The notes: generated by a model not told the origin, from the letters alone. A stretch of 64,000 nt of DNA from JBBAGC01 sp964491265 (GCA_964491265.1 CAZBFP010000017.1:1-64000); one strand, 5' to 3'; positions 23,384 through 32,499 are shown, counted from the stretch's first letter. Numbers and translations: made by a program.

Positions 23384-25597
23384 TTGAAGCGGTATGTATT
23401 GAAAAGCAGAAATAGCCAGATCTCCGGTTTTGAGAATTTAAATTCTTCCGGAAATAATATTTTTTCATCAATTGACAGTGAAAAAAAGAGTCTTATCTTT
23501 GATGAGATGGAAACCGGATTATCTAATTTTCTGCATTATCAGAAGTTTCCCGGTTTTAAATGGCCTGCCTGGATTGATGACGCCGGGAATGATTCTTCAG
23601 CTAATTACAGGGGAGCAGCAATACCTCTTCTGCTTAATAATAGTCTCAGGCAATGGCAGAGTTTTACGAATTTTTTTTCCGGGAATCAGGTATTTGTAAA
23701 CAGTACCGGAATGATAAGCGGACCCGGAGGGGGGGCATGGTCAGTTGAGTTCTGGGTACTTCATAAAGGAAAAGTATATAATCTGAATGATAATCCTCTG
23801 AAAATAAGAGGTGCCGTTGATTCCAGGAGCGGTATTTTACATTTCGCCGGCGATTTTTGCGACTTTACTTTCAAGGAAACCCTTTTCGGTGCAAGAAGCA
23901 ATATTGACGAATCGATTGTTAAATTATCTCTTGATTTTAAAAAGAGTGTTTCTGATTCATTTTTCTTTGCAGTAATCCGCCCTTACAACAATACTGTCCT
24001 CGGCAATTTGAAAAGTATCAGGTTCGATCCGGCTGACCTTGCTGTAAGCATCAATGACAGGAAGCATCTTTCCATGTCTCAGAAACCGGACCTTCTTTTT
24101 TCAGGAAGCGGAAAAGATGGTGATATAAATGTTTCAGGACAGGAGGGTGCCGGCTCTGTTGTATGCAGTGACGGGATGGCAACCCTGGCACTGGGCTTTA
24201 GAATCGAAGGGGGGTGCTTCAATACCTGGATTCGTTTCTCTCTTGACAGCGTAGGAGATCTTTTACCGGCAAAGATTAATTATGACTCTGCACTCGAAGA
24301 TTTCAGAAAATTTGCCGGAATCAGGTTAAATAATGGAGCATCCCTTGTTTCACCTGATAATAAAGTAAACATCTTTTCCAGGCTTTCCAGGCTTTCATTG
24401 CTCAAGGGGCTGAACAGTGATAACGATCTCTTTACTGTTGAATACTACAGAAAGGCTTTTTTTTACATTTCCGCGCTTAACAGAGCCGGTTATGAAGATG
24501 AATCAGGTTCATCTCTGGAGAAGCTTTTTGTTAATCTGAAGTTTAATAAAAAAAGAGTTGAATTTGCTTCAGTAGTAAAGGGGGCATATCTTCTTAATTC
24601 ATATACTGATTACTATCTTCATAAGCGTGACATGGAATTTCTTCAGAAAAACTTTCAATCCATAAAAAGTATTGGCGACTACATTTATAGTTATTCCAGC
24701 GAAATACATTCTATTTCTCAGATGAAAACCACAACTCTCCCGCATGTGTTTATTAATAGACCCTGCGGACATGATCTTATTGTGATTGCTGCATCAATGA
24801 GTCACATGTCCTATCTCTCCAGATGTATGGGGATTTTTGGTGATGAGAGCAGATTTAAAAATGAAGCTGAGAGGCTCCAGGCTATACTTAGAGATGACTA
24901 CAATAACAGAATGGATAATGCACTCCCCGGTGAAAGTGATTATCTTGGACTCCTGGCTCTTCCGGAAAAAGCTTTAACAGGTGTAAGCAGCGAAGATTAC
25001 AATAGATTTCTGTCATTTATTTATAATAATTCTAATTTCCCTGTTTTTAACAGGCTTTTCGGTGTTGATAACAATGCTTCAGCCATCTTGCTGAACCAGC
25101 TCCTTTTTCAAAACAGTCCTCTTTTCTCTGATTTTAAAGAGAAGTTTTTTTCTCTTACATCTGAATTATTTCTAACCCCCGAATTTATTAATCCCCTTAC
25201 CGGGAACGGCTGTAATGGCTCGGGCAGGTCAGAGATGGTTTCATTTCTTTATTTTATTATTATCCGGAATATGTTCTTTATCGACAGAGAGGACCGGCTT
25301 GAATTATTCCCTGTTCCTGAAAGAAGCTGGTTTAAACCTGGTGCTGTTATTCAGGTGGATCAATCTCCGTCAAGATTCGGCCTTATCTCATTTTCTGTGG
25401 AAACAGGTGAGAAAGATATTAAAATTACATTCAATGATCCTCCAAAATATCTCCCTCCCGATATAATGATTAATCTCCCCTTTAAGGCTTCAATAATTGA
25501 TGGAGATGATTTTATTGTCAAAAAGCAGACTTCCAGTTCATTTCTTATCAATGGCTGGCCTTCGGTTGTCCGTTTTAATTACAGTAATTCTGACTGA
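23384..25597 (+). CDS. Six-hairpin-glycosidase-like protein
   Basis: 737 residues starting TTG at 23384, 3 bases after the STAS stop; the ribosome binding site is weak and TTG 23399 is an alternative start. The first 300 residues look like a beta-sandwich (SVEFWVLHKGKVYNL, DESIVKLSLDF, FFFAVIRPYNNT). The second part (about 330-690) is helical with the spacing of an alpha/alpha toroid (AYLLNSYTDYYLHKRDMEFLQKNFQSIKSIGDYIYSY, DESRFKNEAERLQAIL), followed by a short C-terminal beta segment. This order matches glycogen-debranching-like or GH15/GH63-like proteins. No signal peptide. I cannot identify the catalytic acids, so enzyme activity is open. Confidence 0.55.
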   Translation: MKRYVLKSRNSQISGFENLNSSGNNIFSSIDSEKKSLIFDEMETGLSNFLHYQKFPGFKWPAWIDDAGNDSSANYRGAAIPLLLNNSLRQWQSFTNFFSGNQVFVNSTGMISGPGGGAWSVEFWVLHKGKVYNLNDNPLKIRGAVDSRSGILHFAGDFCDFTFKETLFGARSNIDESIVKLSLDFKKSVSDSFFFAVIRPYNNTVLGNLKSIRFDPADLAVSINDRKHLSMSQKPDLLFSGSGKDGDINVSGQEGAGSVVCSDGMATLALGFRIEGGCFNTWIRFSLDSVGDLLPAKINYDSALEDFRKFAGIRLNNGASLVSPDNKVNIFSRLSRLSLLKGLNSDNDLFTVEYYRKAFFYISALNRAGYEDESGSSLEKLFVNLKFNKKRVEFASVVKGAYLLNSYTDYYLHKRDMEFLQKNFQSIKSIGDYIYSYSSEIHSISQMKTTTLPHVFINRPCGHDLIVIAASMSHMSYLSRCMGIFGDESRFKNEAERLQAILRDDYNNRMDNALPGESDYLGLLALPEKALTGVSSEDYNRFLSFIYNNSNFPVFNRLFGVDNNASAILLNQLLFQNSPLFSDFKEKFFSLTSELFLTPEFINPLTGNGCNGSGRSEMVSFLYFIIIRNMFFIDREDRLELFPVPERSWFKPGAVIQVDQSPSRFGLISFSVETGEKDIKITFNDPPKYLPPDIMINLPFKASIIDGDDFIVKKQTSSSFLINGWPSVVRFNYSNSD

Positions 25598-25702
25598 TTG
25601 TTTTACTCTTATAATCCGTATTTCACTTTAGCATGTTATATAATTGATTTCATGAGCAATTCTGCCGATTAATATAAGTATCAAGGTGTGAATAGGTAAT
25701 AG

Positions 25703-27280
25703 ATGCTTGTTTCTATTTTAATAACTGCGGTAATTATACTCGGTGCTGTTGCATTTTATTTATATATTATAGTGCCCAGGATAAATCCCCAAAATCGTGC
25801 AATGAGTTTTCTTAATGAAAATAGAATTGAAGAAGCTATTGTTGAATTTAAAAAAGTTCTGGAAGCTCAGCCCTACGATATAAATGTTCTCTGGAAGCTT
25901 TCCGAACTCTACATCTCTCAGGAGAAATTTGATCAGGCTGCGGTTCACCTTGAAAAAATATCGGAACTGAACCGCTACAGCGCAGAAGTTGAAAAACTTG
26001 ATGTGCTTAAAAATCTTGCCCAGATTTACCGGAAAAGAGAAGAGAGGGAGCGGGCCTTTGCAACGTATTATGAAATTCTCAGGGATTACCCCAGTGAGCC
26101 TGAGGCCCTTTATTATGCAGGTTTCATGGCCCTGGGACAGGAGTCTTTTGATATTGCATTTAAGCATCTTGATCTTCTTTCAAAACTTGAAAAGAAACGA
26201 TTCGATGTGCTTTTTGGAGCCGGAATATCTGCGCTTCAGAGTCAGAGAACAACAGAGGCATTAAGTTTTTTTAAAGAGTCTCTGGCACTTGAGCCGCTTT
26301 CAGATGTAGCTAATATTGCCATGGCCTTTACTCTTAACAAACGGAGAGATTACAAGACATCTATTAATTACGCAAAAATGGTGGTTGAGAACAGCAAAGA
26401 CACAGGGGCTCTTTTTGTGGCAAAAAGGCTGCTGGCAATGCTTTATATAGAGGTAAAAAAAGTCCCTCTTGCAGTAAAACTTCTTGAGGAGTTAAAGGAT
26501 AGCAGCACTGAGAATGACTGGAATGATGAGCTTAAGATTGTTTATTATGATCTCGGTTTTGCCTATCTCCTTGATGATAAAACTGCACAAACCTATGACT
26601 GCTGGAATCAGCTCTATCAGATGGACAGGAAATTCCGCAATATCCAGGATCTTATTACCCGTCTGCGCAAAGAAATGGATGACAGGCCCGGCGCCAGGTT
26701 TGAAGATGTTAAGTCTGTACTTACAGAGGTTGAAGGCTGGAAGAGCAGGTTTTTCCCGGAACACTTTGTGTGGAATATTTGCGGATTAAAGAGCAGCTAC
26801 AGCATAGATATTGAGGGGATAATTGCACCTTACAGGTCAACCGGGGTGATGGAAAAAAAATCTACTGATGATTCCTCCGGGGATAAGGATATTCCCGGTG
26901 ATGATCTGTCAGCTTTTTATAAAATTGATGCTGAAAGTTTCAGGAGTGCATCATACAGAATGTGTGAAAAACTTGGTCTTGTGATTGATGATATTCTTAC
27001 AACATACAGAGATGCAGATGGTGTTGATTTTATGGCCCATCTAAGGGAGAACAGCAAAACTAAAGTTCTTGTCTGGGTCAGAAGATGGAAGGGGGCGAGT
27101 GTGGGGGAGATACCTCTTCGTAATTTTGCCCAGGCAATAAATGATTCAAAGGCATCACAGGGATATTTTATTACAACCTCGCCACTTACCCAGGCAGGTG
27201 AAAGTTCCCTGAGTAATTTGAGCAAGGTAACAGTTATATACCCTGAAGAGGTGGCAAAACTTATGAAGGGGATTTTATAA
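25703..27280 (+). CDS. Second membrane-anchored TPR protein with Mrr-like C-terminal domain
   Basis: 525 residues: an N-terminal membrane helix (about 2-22), TPR repeats (about 30-330), and a C-terminal domain (about 395-525) of restriction-endonuclease-like type: FRSASYRMCEKLGLVIDDI, GVDFMAHL, VLVWVRRWKGASVGEIPLRNFAQAI, then GYFITTSPLTQAGESSLS and IYPEEVAKLMKGIL. The Asp of the GVDF segment is kept, but the QxK pair of active Mrr-like nucleases is WVR here, so it is probably not a nuclease. Same plan as the 19076 product. It lies in the same plus-strand block, 105 bases after the glycosidase-like gene. Confidence 0.73.
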   Translation: MLVSILITAVIILGAVAFYLYIIVPRINPQNRAMSFLNENRIEEAIVEFKKVLEAQPYDINVLWKLSELYISQEKFDQAAVHLEKISELNRYSAEVEKLDVLKNLAQIYRKREERERAFATYYEILRDYPSEPEALYYAGFMALGQESFDIAFKHLDLLSKLEKKRFDVLFGAGISALQSQRTTEALSFFKESLALEPLSDVANIAMAFTLNKRRDYKTSINYAKMVVENSKDTGALFVAKRLLAMLYIEVKKVPLAVKLLEELKDSSTENDWNDELKIVYYDLGFAYLLDDKTAQTYDCWNQLYQMDRKFRNIQDLITRLRKEMDDRPGARFEDVKSVLTEVEGWKSRFFPEHFVWNICGLKSSYSIDIEGIIAPYRSTGVMEKKSTDDSSGDKDIPGDDLSAFYKIDAESFRSASYRMCEKLGLVIDDILTTYRDADGVDFMAHLRENSKTKVLVWVRRWKGASVGEIPLRNFAQAINDSKASQGYFITTSPLTQAGESSLSNLSKVTVIYPEEVAKLMKGIL

Positions 27281-27303
27281 CTTAAAAGGGATGGTGGATA
27301 CTC

Positions 27304-28215
27304 TTGGAAGAGCTTATTGATATAGATTTAATTGATGTAAATGATCAGACATTCAGGATCAGCAGAAACAGTGAAAATAAGTCTTTAACCGATTCTATCG
27401 AAAATTATGGCCTCCTTGAAAAGCCCTTTCTTGTTAAAACTGAAAAGGGCTTTATACCATTGAATTGCCATAAGAGACTTGAAATATGCAATGAACTTCA
27501 AATAAAAAAGATCAATGCTGTTCTTCTTGATTACCCTGATGCCGGATTATTCTTTAATAATCTGGTTATTAAATTATATAGAAATGAAGTAGGGCCTGCA
27601 GGAAGACTTAAGGCTTTAAGTATTATGGAGTCTCATTTCCCTTCATATATTGATATCAATTCAGGAAGGTTCAAAAAAATTATAGGCCTTCCAGGGGAGT
27701 ATCTTGATGACAGGGCAAAGAGGGACATGGTTATAGGGCTCCCCGCTGATCTGCTTGAGTATCTTGATACCAGGGATGTAAGCTTTAAAGTTATTAAGGA
27801 TATTACAGCTATGGGGAGAGATCTTCAGGAGCTTATAAGCAGGTGGACTGACCTTTTACCGATAAGGGTCAATATTTTTAAAAAGATAGTGGACCATGTT
27901 TTTGATATAAGCAGAAGAGACGGGGTGGAGTCACTCCTGAGTCTGAACATGGAGGATATTCGTGATGACTCCGCACTCTATGAGGAAATTTTTAAAATAA
28001 GGTATCCCGCATATAGTTCAATAAATAAATGTTCCGGTGAATTAGTTGAAAAGATTAAAGCTCCGGGTCTTTCAGTGGATTTCCCGGAGTTTATGGAAAA
28101 AGACTATATAACTCTAAAGCTGAATATTTCAAAAAGGAGCAGCCCCGGTGAGTGGAGAAAAATACTTTCCATAATTAATGATGAAGAGATAAGGGAGCTT
28201 CTTGATATTCTTTAA
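27304..28215 (+). CDS. ParB-like nuclease-fold protein
   Basis: 303 residues, TTG start at 27304 with GGTGG upstream. The N-terminal 100 residues have the ParB/sulfiredoxin fold: LIDIDLIDVNDQTFRISR, SLTDSIENYGLLEKPFLVKTEKG, then CHKRLEICNEL where ParB has GHRRLxAA. The remainder is helical with the usual ParB middle-domain look (RLKALSIMESHF) but no clear helix-turn-helix. There is no parA neighbour of the standard type; the MinD-like ATPase at 20436 is the only P-loop partner candidate. It ends the plus-strand block, convergent with the gene at 28222. Confidence 0.7.
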   Translation: MEELIDIDLIDVNDQTFRISRNSENKSLTDSIENYGLLEKPFLVKTEKGFIPLNCHKRLEICNELQIKKINAVLLDYPDAGLFFNNLVIKLYRNEVGPAGRLKALSIMESHFPSYIDINSGRFKKIIGLPGEYLDDRAKRDMVIGLPADLLEYLDTRDVSFKVIKDITAMGRDLQELISRWTDLLPIRVNIFKKIVDHVFDISRRDGVESLLSLNMEDIRDDSALYEEIFKIRYPAYSSINKCSGELVEKIKAPGLSVDFPEFMEKDYITLKLNISKRSSPGEWRKILSIINDEEIRELLDIL

Positions 28216-28221
28216 CTTATC

Positions 28222-28575
28222 CTAGTGGACTGTATCATCCGGGCTATCTTCCTCTTCCTCTTCAATAACAGTGTTGATGCTTTCCCCTACAGGGAGAGCC
28301 ATTATTACACTGTTGAAAATAAATCCTGTGATTATAAACTTTGTCAGCTTCTCATTATCCTGGTAGATGCGGAAAAGCTGGTGGGTAACATATATGGAAT
28401 TATCCATTACTTCCTGGAGGAAAATATTCCGTTCAGATTCAGAGTTTTTCTCTCCTGATGCTTTTATGATGGATGTTTTCCTCGATTCAGTAATAATAGC
28501 CTCAAGGAGGTTCTGAAAAAAACGGTCAAAATCCTCATTGTATTTTATCTCATGCCCGTTTAACAGTTTAATCAT
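28222..28575 (-). CDS. Hypothetical protein, 117 residues
   Basis: A soluble, mostly helical protein with one moderately hydrophobic stretch (KLTKFIITGFIFNSVIMALPVG, about 78-99) and a very acidic C-terminus (EEEEEDSPDD). No family recognised. It overlaps the last base of the S1-domain gene upstream and so is likely translated from the same transcript. Confidence 0.65.
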   Translation of the reverse strand: MIKLLNGHEIKYNEDFDRFFQNLLEAIITESRKTSIIKASGEKNSESERNIFLQEVMDNSIYVTHQLFRIYQDNEKLTKFIITGFIFNSVIMALPVGESINTVIEEEEEDSPDDTVH

Positions 28576-30026
28576 TATTTTTTTACTTGCTTCTGTATTT
28601 CAGAAAACTTGTCCTTAAAAAGGCCCCCCAGACTTGTGCCCGATGCTTCGGTATTTCTGGAGATAAAGGCATTTAATTCCTTTTCCTCTTCTTTTTTGAT
28701 TGCACCTTTTTCGCTGAGTATCAGTTTCCTGCTGTTTTTGTCGAAATCTTTTACAGATGCAGTAATTTCGCTCCCTGCATTATAATTTTTCTGCATGTCT
28801 GATGAATTAAGCAGTTCATTTTTCGGGATAAATCCAAGCATACCATTACTGAGGCGAATTGAGACTCCGCTGTTATTGATATTTTCAACAGTTCCTTTAT
28901 GAGTCTCATTCATAATATTATCCTCTGCTGTCAGCCAGGGATCCGCTTCATCAGTGATGAGCTCAAGTGAGATTTTTTTATCTTTATCGTTGATTGAATT
29001 AATTTTTACATTTATTGAATCACCCACATTGATCATTTCCTGAGGCCTGCTTATTTTTTTAGTTACACTCATTTTAGATATATGGAGAAATCCGTCAATA
29101 CCAGGTTCAAGTTCAACAAATGCGCCTTGAGGGATTATGGCAGCAACCCTTCCGTTTATTGTCTGGTTCTCCTGTAGTTTATGTACAGTCCAGGGTTCAG
29201 GAGTGAGCTGTTTGATGCTTAGAGTAATTTTTTTTGAATTCCAGTCTATATCAATAATTCGGGCTTCTACTTTTTCTCCGGTTTTAAAGTCTCCATCGTT
29301 TCTGCCTCTGCTCCAGCTTGATTCAGATTTAGGTACAAGCGCTTCAATCCCCCCTATATTGACAAAAATACCGAATTCATGTTTTGAGGTAATTTCACCA
29401 CTTACAATATCACCTTTTTTTAATGTCTTCTTCAGTTCATCTTCGGCCTGTGCCTGCATATCCTCAAGAATAGCCCTTCGTGAAACTATTATGTTTCGTC
29501 CATTTTCCTTGAATTCAATAATCTTAAATGCATAGGTTTTATTAAGATAGGCTTCTCTGCTGTCGCTGCTTTTAATATCAATCTGTGAAAAGGGGCAGAA
29601 GCATCGCTGGCCTGAGATATTAACTGAAAATCCCCCCTTTATTTCAGCAGTCACTGTCCCTTCAACAGGCATTTCATTTTCAAATGCTATTTTCAGAAGT
29701 TCAGGGTTAGCCTCACCCTTGCCGATTGTAAAAGTTACCCTTATCTCACCTTCCTTTGCAGAGACAACATAAGCTTCCACTTTATCCCCTTTTTTATACT
29801 TAAGGGTACCATCATCATTCTGCAGTTCAAGAGTACTGATAACAGCCTCGCTTTTCCCTGCAATATTTAAGAATGAATCCTCCTTGCCTGTAAAAACAAT
29901 AACCCCCTGGACCATGTCACCCGGCTGGTAATCATCAGATACATTGAGTGATTCTTCAAGGAGCTTTTCAAAATCTTCATTACTGTAGTCTTCATTATAT
30001 TCTTCTGATTCAAATTTATCTGTCAT
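28575..30026 (-). CDS. S1-domain RNA-binding protein (ribosomal protein S1-like)
   Basis: 483 residues with an acidic N-terminus and five S1 OB-fold repeats at about 36-103, 118-190, 204-272, 285-358 and 370-440. The third and fourth are most canonical (GDIVSGEITSKHEFGIFVNIGGIEALVPKSE; INGRVAAIIPQGAFVELEPGIDGFLHISKM). It ends with a charged tail. It most likely acts in translation initiation as an S1 homologue, or as a general RNA-binding factor. It is shorter than the six-domain enterobacterial S1, and the name rpsA is therefore not certain. Confidence 0.8.
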   Translation of the reverse strand: MTDKFESEEYNEDYSNEDFEKLLEESLNVSDDYQPGDMVQGVIVFTGKEDSFLNIAGKSEAVISTLELQNDDGTLKYKKGDKVEAYVVSAKEGEIRVTFTIGKGEANPELLKIAFENEMPVEGTVTAEIKGGFSVNISGQRCFCPFSQIDIKSSDSREAYLNKTYAFKIIEFKENGRNIIVSRRAILEDMQAQAEDELKKTLKKGDIVSGEITSKHEFGIFVNIGGIEALVPKSESSWSRGRNDGDFKTGEKVEARIIDIDWNSKKITLSIKQLTPEPWTVHKLQENQTINGRVAAIIPQGAFVELEPGIDGFLHISKMSVTKKISRPQEMINVGDSINVKINSINDKDKKISLELITDEADPWLTAEDNIMNETHKGTVENINNSGVSIRLSNGMLGFIPKNELLNSSDMQKNYNAGSEITASVKDFDKNSRKLILSEKGAIKKEEEKELNAFISRNTEASGTSLGGLFKDKFSEIQKQVKK

Positions 30027-30205
30027 TTTTATTCCCTTCTCCTGAAAAATTCCCTGAAAGTATATTATTTTACTCAGGTTTTTTTATTGCATCCGTTTAT
30101 AATCTGAGGTATAATTCTAACATTAAAAAAAAATCAGCACCCTTGTAAACTCTTTTTTACGGGGCTGTACAGTATTGGCAATAGTTCTATTGACTGTCAG
30201 AATTA

Positions 30206-30628
30206 TTAAAGTCTCATCTGCAGAGATTGTACCTCATGACTGACAAAGCCTATTTTTTTGTAGAAATCAATTACCGGCAGGTTGCTGTTCCTTACCTGGA
30301 GGTTGATTTTGGGGCATCCGAGATTTTTTAGTTCTTTCACAGCATGGAGCATCATCTTTCTGCCGAAACCTTCCCTCCTGAATCGGGGAAGAACCCCTAA
30401 ATAATTTATCCACCCTCTATGTCCGTCATAACCGGCCATTAATGTAGCTGCAAGTGTTGAGTCGTATATCCCCACAAAGAAAAGATCATTCTGGAATGAT
30501 CTTTTCAAATCAATATCTTTAACAGGATCGTTTTCTGGAGTGGTGAGCCCGCATTCTTCCCATAGGGAGATTACGCTTTCTTTGTCGTAATCATTATAAA
30601 CACGGATATGTAACTCATTGAGAGGCAT
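30206..30628 (-). CDS. GNAT family N-acetyltransferase
   Basis: 140 residues. The acetyl-CoA binding loop RREGFGRKMM follows strand LGVLPRF, and the C-terminal segment INLQVRNSNLPVIDFYKKIGF is the conserved GNAT motif B. AATLMAGYDGHRGWINYL and SVISLWEECGLT resemble the YpeA branch. Substrate unknown. Monocistronic, minus strand; 30027-30205 upstream of the S1 gene carries no recognised element. Confidence 0.88.
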   Translation of the reverse strand: MPLNELHIRVYNDYDKESVISLWEECGLTTPENDPVKDIDLKRSFQNDLFFVGIYDSTLAATLMAGYDGHRGWINYLGVLPRFRREGFGRKMMLHAVKELKNLGCPKINLQVRNSNLPVIDFYKKIGFVSHEVQSLQMRL

Positions 30629-30820
30629 TTTTTATCTCCTTGATGTTATTTTGCAGCATTTTTAATCCGAATTGAGCTTAAGCTGAAGCTGTAAAAGTAC
30701 AATAAAAAAAACGCCCCGAAAAGGGCTGGTTATAAAAATTGCAGCTTTTGATTCTATACTTCCCGGTTTTAATTCAAATAAGAGAAGCTGATTAACGATA
30801 AATTATCTGTTAGAGGCTCT

Positions 30821-30865
30821 ATGAGCGATAAAATTATTGACATTGCAGCGCTCATATATTAAATA
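30821..30865 (+). promoter_or_regulatory. Promoter with flanking inverted repeat before the HEAT gene
   Basis: TTGACA (30837-30842) and, 17 bases on, TAAATA (30860-30865). The -35 box is bracketed by ATGAGCG (30821) and CGCTCAT (30849), a 7-base inverted repeat that could be an operator. Confidence 0.4.
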
Positions 30866-30906
30866 ATAACTGTGAACTCATATATTGAAATAATGTGGAG
30901 AAAAAT

Positions 30907-31350
30907 ATGAAAAGGATTGCATCTTTGATGTCTTTTATGCTTTTAATTGCGTCTGTATCATTTGCATCTGAAACAGACAGGCAGATTGCCAATCTTGACC
31001 CTTCTGTTGATGAAAAAACTGTAATAGAGGCAGCGGACTGGGCAGCTGAGAAGAAAGAGAAAAAGGCTCTTGATAAACTGATAGTACTGGTTACTGACAG
31101 CAGAGACGCTGTTAGACTTCATTCTATTATGGCTCTCGGCTATATAGGGGATGATAAGGCTGTTGATGCTTTAAATACAGCGGTTTTAAATGACAAAAAT
31201 TCCACTGTCAGGTATGCGGCTGTACTTGCCACTCTCAGAATAGGATCTAAAAAGTCTATCCCTGTATGGCAGCAGGCAAAAGAATCTGAAACAGATCCAT
31301 TCATAAAGGATTTCCTTACAAAAATGGATGATAAGGCGAAAGGTAAATAG
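30907..31350 (+). CDS. Exported HEAT-repeat protein
   Basis: 147 residues from ATG 30907, behind GTGGAG; a GTG at 30895 in the same frame is part of that ribosome binding site. Signal peptide MKRIASLMSFMLLIASVSFA, then three to four HEAT-like helical pairs (DAVRLHSIMALGYIGDDKAVDALNTAVL, STVRYAAVLATLRIG). It would be a periplasmic protein-binding scaffold. It lies 4 bases before the exonuclease gene but a functional link is not obvious. Confidence 0.75.
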   Translation: MKRIASLMSFMLLIASVSFASETDRQIANLDPSVDEKTVIEAADWAAEKKEKKALDKLIVLVTDSRDAVRLHSIMALGYIGDDKAVDALNTAVLNDKNSTVRYAAVLATLRIGSKKSIPVWQQAKESETDPFIKDFLTKMDDKAKGK

Positions 31351-31354
31351 TTAA

Positions 31355-32167
31355 TTGTCAAAGAATTATGATGAAATAAAATATCTTGTTTTTGATGTAG
31401 AGAGTATACCTGACGGGAGTCTTATTCATAAGGTTAAATATCCTGAAGAAGAAATAAAGGCCCATGATGCAGTGATAAAGTATCAGCAGGAAATTCTTGA
31501 AGGATCAAATGGTTCTACAGATTTTATACCGGTTACTTTTCAGTATCCGGTTTCTATTTGTATAGGGAAGGTGGCTGAAGATTTTTCATTAATCGATATT
31601 GTCGTTCTTGATAAACCTGAGTACCGTGCCTCTGAGATGACCAGACTTTTCTGGCATGGTGTGGAGAATCTGTATAATCATGCCTCCATGGTTACATTTA
31701 ATGGCCGCGGTTTTGATATCCCTCTGCTGGAGCTCATGGCTTACAGATACGGCTTTTCAGCCAAGAGGCATTTTAAGGATAAATGGGCCGGCAGAAACCG
31801 GTTCGGAACAAAGCATATTGATCTTCAGGACTGGATGTCTAATTACAATGCAATACGGATGAATGGCGGGCTCAATCTTCTTGCAAAAGTCCTGGGTAAG
31901 CCGGGTAAAATGGGGACTAAAGGGAATGAGGTCTATGATATGCATTGCAGGGGCCTTATTCAGGAAATAAATGATTATTGTGTCCACGATGTTCTTGATA
32001 CGTATTTTGTTTTTTTAAGAACAAGGGTGATGCTGGGAGAGATTCCTATTTCCAGGGAGCAGGATATTGTTGCTCAGACAAAGAAGTTTCTCGCTGATAA
32101 TAATGAAAAGAATCCTGCTTATAAATCTTATCTCGAAAATTGGGGGGATTGGGCGCCATGGCCCTGA
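31355..32167 (+). CDS. PolB-like 3'-5' exonuclease
   Basis: 270 residues, TTG start at 31355 (AAGG about 12 bases upstream). The DEDD exonuclease residues are D14 and E16 (VFDVESIPDG), D in FNGRGFDIPLL, and D residues in NDYCVHDVLDTYFVF. This is the stand-alone family resembling the proofreading domain of family-B DNA polymerases. Expected to remove 3' nucleotides from DNA in repair; the direct evidence is motif-level only. Possible terminator-like hairpin 280 bases downstream at 32447. Confidence 0.87.
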   Translation: MSKNYDEIKYLVFDVESIPDGSLIHKVKYPEEEIKAHDAVIKYQQEILEGSNGSTDFIPVTFQYPVSICIGKVAEDFSLIDIVVLDKPEYRASEMTRLFWHGVENLYNHASMVTFNGRGFDIPLLELMAYRYGFSAKRHFKDKWAGRNRFGTKHIDLQDWMSNYNAIRMNGGLNLLAKVLGKPGKMGTKGNEVYDMHCRGLIQEINDYCVHDVLDTYFVFLRTRVMLGEIPISREQDIVAQTKKFLADNNEKNPAYKSYLENWGDWAPWP

Positions 32168-32226
32168 TTTTTTTGAAATAATTTATTTTTTACGGTTTAT
32201 CCTTTCCGGTAGCAGTTTAATTTTGT

Positions 32227-32329
32227 GGGTAATGTCATTCCTGCGCATGCAGGAATCTCATAACCTTGATTTTTTCAGGAGATTCCTGCACTACGTTATC
32301 ACTTCGGCCGGAATTACAAACTATTACCC
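32227..32329. repeat. Inverted-repeat element with GTCATTCC ends
   Basis: About 103 bases bounded by GGGTAATGTCATTCC and GGAATTACAAACTATTACCC, with a strong internal hairpin ATTCCTGC-GCAT-GCAGGAAT. Non-coding; a palindromic element resembling non-autonomous mobile repeats. A related element is at 46578. Confidence 0.6.
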
Positions 32330-32446
32330 CTAAAATTCTACCACTACCTCCTTTCCAGTAGTTTCAACAGATATTTTGACCTGATCTGCTCATTTGCAAG
32401 GAGCTGTTTTTGCAAAATAAATTGGTTTTTTATGTTTTAAAATTTA

Positions 32447-32474
32447 AATACCCTGCTTAAAAAAGCGGGGTATT
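32447..32474 (+). terminator. Terminator-like hairpin AATACCCTGCTT/AAGCGGGGTATT
   Basis: Twelve-base stem with one G-T pair and a 4-base loop of A, followed by ATATTG. Weak T run; it could stop read-through from the exonuclease gene. Confidence 0.4.
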
Positions 32475-32499
32475 ATATTGATAGAATACTTTATTAAAA

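Noticed and set aside
19076..27280. The Mrr-like domains as an active type IV restriction system
   Set aside because: Both are membrane-anchored TPR proteins without an intact QxK site and with no methylase or specificity gene nearby.
20436..28215. MinD-like ATPase plus ParB-like protein as a chromosome or plasmid partition locus
   Set aside because: The ATPase is fused to cNMP and patatin-like domains, the ParB-like protein lacks a clear HTH, and no parS-like palindrome was seen.
30705..30735. GCCC/GGGC hairpin with a T run on the minus strand as a terminator
   Set aside because: The stem is only 4-5 bp and no minus-strand gene ends there; the genes just beyond are on the plus strand.
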